From contig NZ_KK211278.1 of NCBI RefSeq assembly GCF_000621445.1, positions 231,383 through 295,382 of the forward strand: a DNA stretch of 64,000 nucleotides. Direction: 5' to 3'. This DNA is from Alkalihalobacillus bogoriensis ATCC BAA-922 (lineage in GTDB: Bacteria; Bacillota; Bacilli; Bacillales; Bacillaceae_F). Both the position numbers and the translations under genes were made by a program. The notes below the pieces were generated by a model. It saw only the letters and a list, made by a program, of their open reading frames with translations. It did not search any database and had not been told where the DNA came from. Position 1 is the first letter of the stretch; each line of letters starts with the position of its first letter. Positions 60,102 through 64,000 of this stretch are shown one piece after another.

Positions 60102-62663
60102 ATGACGATGATGATGTCAAAAGTAATGAACATTAACATTGAGCGCTTAAATCAAGATATTGCACAATTCCCACAAGTACATGAAATAACAGCAGATATG
60201 GGGATTACTAAAAAAGGTGTATCTCGTCTCGTAATGTTGGACAGATATACATTTAAGGATACAGAAAAGAAAACGTTAAAAGAAGGCGACTTCGTTGTTC
60301 TAACGGTTAAAGATGACCCGAAATTCCCTGCAAGAGGTTACGGCTATGTTTTAGAAATGTTGAAAGATGAAAACAAAGCGAAAATCTTAGTGGATGAGGA
60401 ATTCCAAGGTGTGTTAGATGACCCACAGGAAATGAAAACAGGAGTAGTCCTTCGTTCTCTAGATTCAATTGAAAAACCATTAGAAATTTATTATGAGCAA
60501 ATTGCAAAACGTGTTGCAACAGGATTGGCTTCAGTTGAAGTTGATGAAGCCAAACGAACAGAATCATTTGAAAAATTTTACCATGAGTTAATGAACATGA
60601 ATTTTATCCCGGCAGGTCGTGTGTTATACGGAGCGGGTGCAGGTACGGACGTTACGTATTTTAACTGTTACGTTATGCCGTATGTAAAAGATTCAAGAAA
60701 CGGGATTTCAGAACACCGTACGCAAGTAATGGAGATTATGAGTCGTGGTGGTGGAGTTGGAACGAATGGTTCGACTCTTCGTCCAAGAAATACATTAGCA
60801 CGGGGAGTTAACGGTAAATCATCTGGTTCAGTATCATGGTTAGACGATATTGCAAAATTAACACATCTAGTGGAACAAGGCGGAAGTCGTCGCGGAGCAC
60901 AGATGATTATGCTTATCGATTCACATCCTGATATTTTAGAATTTATTATTTCAAAAATGCAAAATCCTCGTATTTTACGATTTTTGCTTGAGAATACAAA
61001 AGACGCTCAAATTAAACAGCTGGTAAAAGAAAAATTAAAATTCACTCCATTGTCTGAAGTGGAAACAGCGATGTATCAAGGAATTGTAAACTTCAAAAAA
61101 GTGGTCGGCCAAGGTGGATTTGACCAAAAAGTGATTAAAGAAGCAGAAGAAAAATTAGCATTAGGTGGCACTTATAGTGTCAATAATCCAGAATTTTTAA
61201 CAGGGGCGAATATTTCAGTTTGTTTAACAAAAGAGTTCATGGCAGCTGTGGAAGCTGACGAAGAATACGCTCTTCGTTTCCCTGATGTTGAAAATTACAG
61301 TCCAGAAGAAATGGAAATTTACAATAACGAGTGGCACGAATGTGGGGATGTGCGCGAGTGGGAACAACGTGGTTTTAAAGTTCGCACATACCGAAAAATT
61401 AAAGCAAAAGAGCTTTGGAATTTAATTAATATTTGTGCAACATATAGTGCTGAGCCAGGAATCTTCTTTATTGATAATGCGAATGATATGACAAATGCAA
61501 AAGCATATGGTCAAAAAGTTGTGGCGACAAATCCTTGTGGAGAACAACCATTAGCTCCATATTCAGTTTGTAATTTAGCTGCGATTAATTTAGCAGAAAT
61601 GGCGGACCGCACGAACAAAGTGGTTGACTTTGAAAAGCTAAAACAAACCGTGGAAACAGGCGTGCGTATGCAAGACAATGTTATCGATGCCACACCATAT
61701 TTCTTAGAAGATAATACAAAGCAAGCTAAAGGTGAGCGTCGTGTTGGCTTAGGTGTTATGGGATTACATGATTTGCTTATTTATTGTGAAACGGTGTATG
61801 GATCTGAAGAAGGCAATCAAATGGTTGACGAAGTGTTTGAAACAATTGCGACAACAGCCTATCGTACAAGCATAGAGTTAGCAAAAGAAAAGGGCAGCTT
61901 CCCGTTTTTAGTTGGAGACACGTATGAAGAAACATTAGCTTTACGTGAAGCGTTTATTAATACGGGTTATATGCAAAAGATGCCTGAGGACATTCGTGAA
62001 GGCGTGCTGGCTCACGGTATTCGTAACTCTCATTTATTAACGGTTGCTCCAACTGGAAGTACAGGAACAATGGTTGGTGTTTCAACAGGACTAGAGCCAT
62101 ATTTCTCATTTTCTTATTACCGTAGTGGTCGATTAGGGAAATTTATTGAAGTAAAAGCTGAGATTGTACAACATTACTTGAATGAAAATCCGGATGCTGA
62201 CCCGAATCAACTTCCAGAATGGTTTATTTCTACAATGGAATTAGCACCAGAAGCACATGCTGATGTGCAGTGTATTATCCAACGTTGGGTAGATAGCTCA
62301 TTATCAAAAACAGTTAATGCACCTAGAGGATATACGGTGGAGCAAGTTCAACAAGTATATGAGCGTCTTTATCGTGGAGGAGCTAAAGGTGGTACGGTTT
62401 ATGTTGATGGTAGCCGTGATGCGCAAGTTCTTTCGTTAAAAGCAGAAGATAATCAATTTGATGATTATGAAGAAACAGCAGTTACAAAGGAAAAAGGTCC
62501 AGTTGTTTTAGTGGATACGATTGCTGATTTACGTTCCACTAAAGTAACGATCGGCTCTGAAGTAGGAGATACGTGCCCTGTTTGTCGTGAAGGTACAGTC
62601 GAAGACCTCGGTGGATGTAATACATGCACAAGTTGTGGCGCCCAGTTAAAATGTGGGTTATAA
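60102..62663 (+). CDS. nrdJ: Adenosylcobalamin-dependent (class II) ribonucleotide reductase
   Basis: This 853-residue enzyme reduces ribonucleotides to deoxyribonucleotides with a B12-derived radical and needs no oxygen. Catalytic features are the first redox Cys in TYFNCYVMPY, the NPCGEQPLAPYSVCN active-site loop (radical Cys in NPCGE), and TVAPTGSTGTMVGVSTGLEP. A C-terminal zinc-ribbon tail CPVCREG ... CNTCTSCGAQLKCGL carries the exchange cysteines. The N-terminal 110 residues are the extra domain typical of the large B12-dependent form. NrdR boxes lie upstream, and 181-bp elements flank the gene on both sides. Confidence 0.95.
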   Translation: MTMMMSKVMNINIERLNQDIAQFPQVHEITADMGITKKGVSRLVMLDRYTFKDTEKKTLKEGDFVVLTVKDDPKFPARGYGYVLEMLKDENKAKILVDEEFQGVLDDPQEMKTGVVLRSLDSIEKPLEIYYEQIAKRVATGLASVEVDEAKRTESFEKFYHELMNMNFIPAGRVLYGAGAGTDVTYFNCYVMPYVKDSRNGISEHRTQVMEIMSRGGGVGTNGSTLRPRNTLARGVNGKSSGSVSWLDDIAKLTHLVEQGGSRRGAQMIMLIDSHPDILEFIISKMQNPRILRFLLENTKDAQIKQLVKEKLKFTPLSEVETAMYQGIVNFKKVVGQGGFDQKVIKEAEEKLALGGTYSVNNPEFLTGANISVCLTKEFMAAVEADEEYALRFPDVENYSPEEMEIYNNEWHECGDVREWEQRGFKVRTYRKIKAKELWNLINICATYSAEPGIFFIDNANDMTNAKAYGQKVVATNPCGEQPLAPYSVCNLAAINLAEMADRTNKVVDFEKLKQTVETGVRMQDNVIDATPYFLEDNTKQAKGERRVGLGVMGLHDLLIYCETVYGSEEGNQMVDEVFETIATTAYRTSIELAKEKGSFPFLVGDTYEETLALREAFINTGYMQKMPEDIREGVLAHGIRNSHLLTVAPTGSTGTMVGVSTGLEPYFSFSYYRSGRLGKFIEVKAEIVQHYLNENPDADPNQLPEWFISTMELAPEAHADVQCIIQRWVDSSLSKTVNAPRGYTVEQVQQVYERLYRGGAKGGTVYVDGSRDAQVLSLKAEDNQFDDYEETAVTKEKGPVVLVDTIADLRSTKVTIGSEVGDTCPVCREGTVEDLGGCNTCTSCGAQLKCGL

Positions 62664-62733
62664 ACGGATAAATAAAGAGAAAGTGTAGCTCTGAAATAAA
62701 GTTGCGATGTTTATAAAAAAGTCGCGAAGAAAT

Positions 62734-62771
62734 GCCTCTTTGGATATTATTATCTGAAGGGGTGTTTTTTT
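62734..62771 (+). terminator. Rho-independent terminator of nrdJ
   Basis: A 12-bp stem GCCTCTTTGGAT / ATCTGAAGGGGT (four G-U pairs), 6-nt loop, followed by seven T. Confidence 0.65.
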
Positions 62772-62775
62772 AAAA

Positions 62776-62847
62776 GATAAGAAGTATAAAAATTTTGGTG
62801 TAGCAGTGAAGCTTTGAAAGAAAAGGCGCTCCGCGTTTTTCTTATTG
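62776..62847 (+). repeat. Terminator-like dispersed repeat, copy h
   Basis: AGTATAAAAATTTTGGTGTA, GTGAAGCTTTGAAAG joined directly to AAAAGGCGCTCCGCGTTTTTC; the central hairpin is deleted. Confidence 0.75.
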
Positions 62848-62861
62848 TTTATGGGAAGTAA

Positions 62862-63042
62862 GCGGCCATGAAAACCGTTATCTGTGAACATTGCTAGCGT
62901 TTTGGAACGTTGGTGGACACAGGAACAGTTAATCATCATATATCGCTAGAAATAGAGTGACTATTGTGTGAATATGCGCTCCTATGGCCGCTAAAAAACG
63001 GAAACCCGTATCATGTTCACAAATAACGGTTGCTCTGACCGC
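62862..63042 (+). repeat. 181-bp element with imperfect inverted ends, copy 2
   Basis: It has the same length and orientation as the copy upstream of nrdJ, and the shared stretch extends left over TTGTTTATGG-AAGTAA and right over GCAAAAATG. Differences are scattered substitutions (for example CATCGGTATC versus CATTGCTAGC), so the two have diverged independently. Confidence 0.75.
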
Positions 63043-63062
63043 AAAAATGAGACAAATGAGGG

Positions 63063-63196
63063 AGCATCATATTTTTGGTGTAGCAGTGAAGCTTTGGAAG
63101 CTATTTCAAGAAGAGCACTTGGGGTTCACTGTCAAAAGCAGGCGGGGCTCCGCACTTCGCTTGAAAGAAAAGGCGCTCCCGCGTTTTTCTTATAGT
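63063..63196 (+). repeat. Terminator-like dispersed repeat, copy i
   Basis: A long copy with TTTTTGGTGTAGCAGTGAAG, the extra GTTCACTGTCAAAAGCAGG segment also seen in copy a, CTCCGCACTTCGC, and the AAAGGCGCTCCCGCGTTTTTC end. Confidence 0.78.
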
Positions 63197-63224
63197 AACA
63201 GGACAAAACGAAATAGGTGATATT

Positions 63225-63905
63225 ATGTATGAAGGCAAACGAATTTTAATTGTTGAAGACGACCAAGAGATTAGTAGACTACTAACTGTCATTTTGGAAA
63301 AATCACAGATGGAATCGGTTACAGCTTATTCTGGTACAGAAGGTTTGTTGCATTTACAAAATCATTCGTTTGATTTAATCTTACTGGATTTAATGCTACC
63401 AGGTAAAAGTGGGGAGGATCTGATAAAAGAAATTAGAGAAAAGAGTATGGTTCCCATTATTGTGATTTCAGCTAAAGTGGATCTTGAGAATAAAGTGCAA
63501 GTATTAAAAATGGGTGCGGACGATTACATAACAAAACCATTTCATCAGGAAGAAGTGATGGCCCGAGTAGAAGTTCAATTACGAAAAGCGAGTTTTCAAC
63601 CGATGCAACCAAGTAAAAGGAGATGGCGAGGGCTTAAAGTGAATAGTGAAAAAAGGTCTGTAACTTTAAACGAGAAGGAGCTACAGTTGACGAATGCTGA
63701 GTTTGATATTTTAACATTTTTTATAAATAATCCTGAGCGTGCCCTTTCCAAAAAGGAAATCTATGAAAGAATCTGGACCGGGACGTATTATGGTGATGAT
63801 AATACAATCAGTGTTCACGTTTCTAATCTCCGTAAGAAAATTTCAGAAATAACTACGGAAGAATATATAAAGACCATATGGGGAGTAGGTTTTATACTTG
63901 TTTGA
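63225..63905 (+). CDS. OmpR/PhoB-family response regulator
   Basis: This is a 226-residue two-component regulator. The receiver domain (1-118) has the acidic pocket EDD, the phospho-acceptor Asp in LILLDLMLPG, Thr/Ser in VISAK and Lys in ITKPF. The C-terminal winged helix has LTNAEFDILTFFINNPERAL and NTISVHVSNLRKKI. It resembles regulators that sit next to BceAB-type ABC transporters in Bacillus, and an AAGGAGTCG ribosome-binding site at the window edge suggests a following gene. The partner kinase is outside the window. Confidence 0.9.
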   Translation: MYEGKRILIVEDDQEISRLLTVILEKSQMESVTAYSGTEGLLHLQNHSFDLILLDLMLPGKSGEDLIKEIREKSMVPIIVISAKVDLENKVQVLKMGADDYITKPFHQEEVMARVEVQLRKASFQPMQPSKRRWRGLKVNSEKRSVTLNEKELQLTNAEFDILTFFINNPERALSKKEIYERIWTGTYYGDDNTISVHVSNLRKKISEITTEEYIKTIWGVGFILV

Positions 63906-64000
63906 CTTCTTTATGATTTCTTTATGTTTTGCTTAAAGGTTTTTAAAGACTTCTAAGCTAAACTAAAAACAATAAGAAATTTAGTGAAGGAGTCGAAAAA
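63906..64000 (+). promoter_or_regulatory. Upstream region of the next gene
   Basis: AT-rich, with a TTCTTTATGATTTCTTTATG direct repeat (TTCTTTATG twice, 11 bp apart) and GTGAAGGAGTCG at the end. Evenly spaced direct repeats like this are usual targets of OmpR-type regulators. The gene itself lies beyond the window. Confidence 0.45.

Overview
The window comes from the chromosome of a low-GC, endospore-forming Bacillaceae species. Strong matches to B. subtilis gene families occur in a broadly syntenic block: the comG operon, aroK, yqzE, yqgY, yqgX, yqgW, yqhG, yqhH, gcvT-gcvPA-gcvPB, yqhL and lipM. A ba3-type haem-copper oxidase and a B12-dependent ribonucleotide reductase point to the Bacillus / Alkalihalobacillus-like part of the family. 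No rRNA, tRNA, prophage, transposase or CRISPR array was seen.

Layout. 1-5.2 kb: decayed genes (a NUDIX remnant and a VOC gene with a frameshift), small membrane proteins, an old-yellow-enzyme flavin oxidoreductase, and a repeat island. 3.7-6 kb: an efflux pump with its divergent TetR regulator. 6.2-9.5 kb: a GntR (YtrA-type)/ABC exporter operon and a secreted-type serine hydrolase. 9.6-19 kb: a lipoprotein, LysR/methyltransferase/TrmO, an FtsW-like protein, ilvD and a run of GNAT and DinB genes. 19-22.7 kb: a ba3 oxidase operon (subunits IIa, II and I, Sco, and a membrane protein) behind a Fnr/CRP-type site. 22.7-24.6 kb: a threonyl-tRNA synthetase lacking its N-terminal editing half, behind two tandem T-boxes. 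25.5-28.5 kb: a Cys-rich small protein and two YheC/YheD-type ATP-grasp proteins. 28.6-37.4 kb: accessory genes and remnants, including a HAD + metallo-beta-lactamase in-frame fusion. 37.7-42.7 kb: the comG operon with aroK and yqzE. 43-59 kb: core yqg/yqh genes and the glycine cleavage operon under a tandem glycine riboswitch. 60-64 kb: nrdJ under NrdR boxes, then an OmpR-type response regulator.

The most unusual feature is not a gene. Nine intergenic elements of about 180 bp share a rigid design: two copies of a quasi-palindromic 15-mer (CGGACATNTGTTCCG) in one orientation followed by two in the other. Core-to-core spacings are close to 51-62-51 bp. They sit only beyond gene 3' ends, never between divergent promoters. 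A second family, a 52-bp-period hairpin repeat, shares the half-site CTATyGGACA with the first. A third dispersed family ends in a terminator-like hairpin. A 181-bp element with imperfect inverted ends flanks nrdJ on both sides in direct orientation. Together these suggest a layered system of small non-coding repeats that either move or recruit a common factor.
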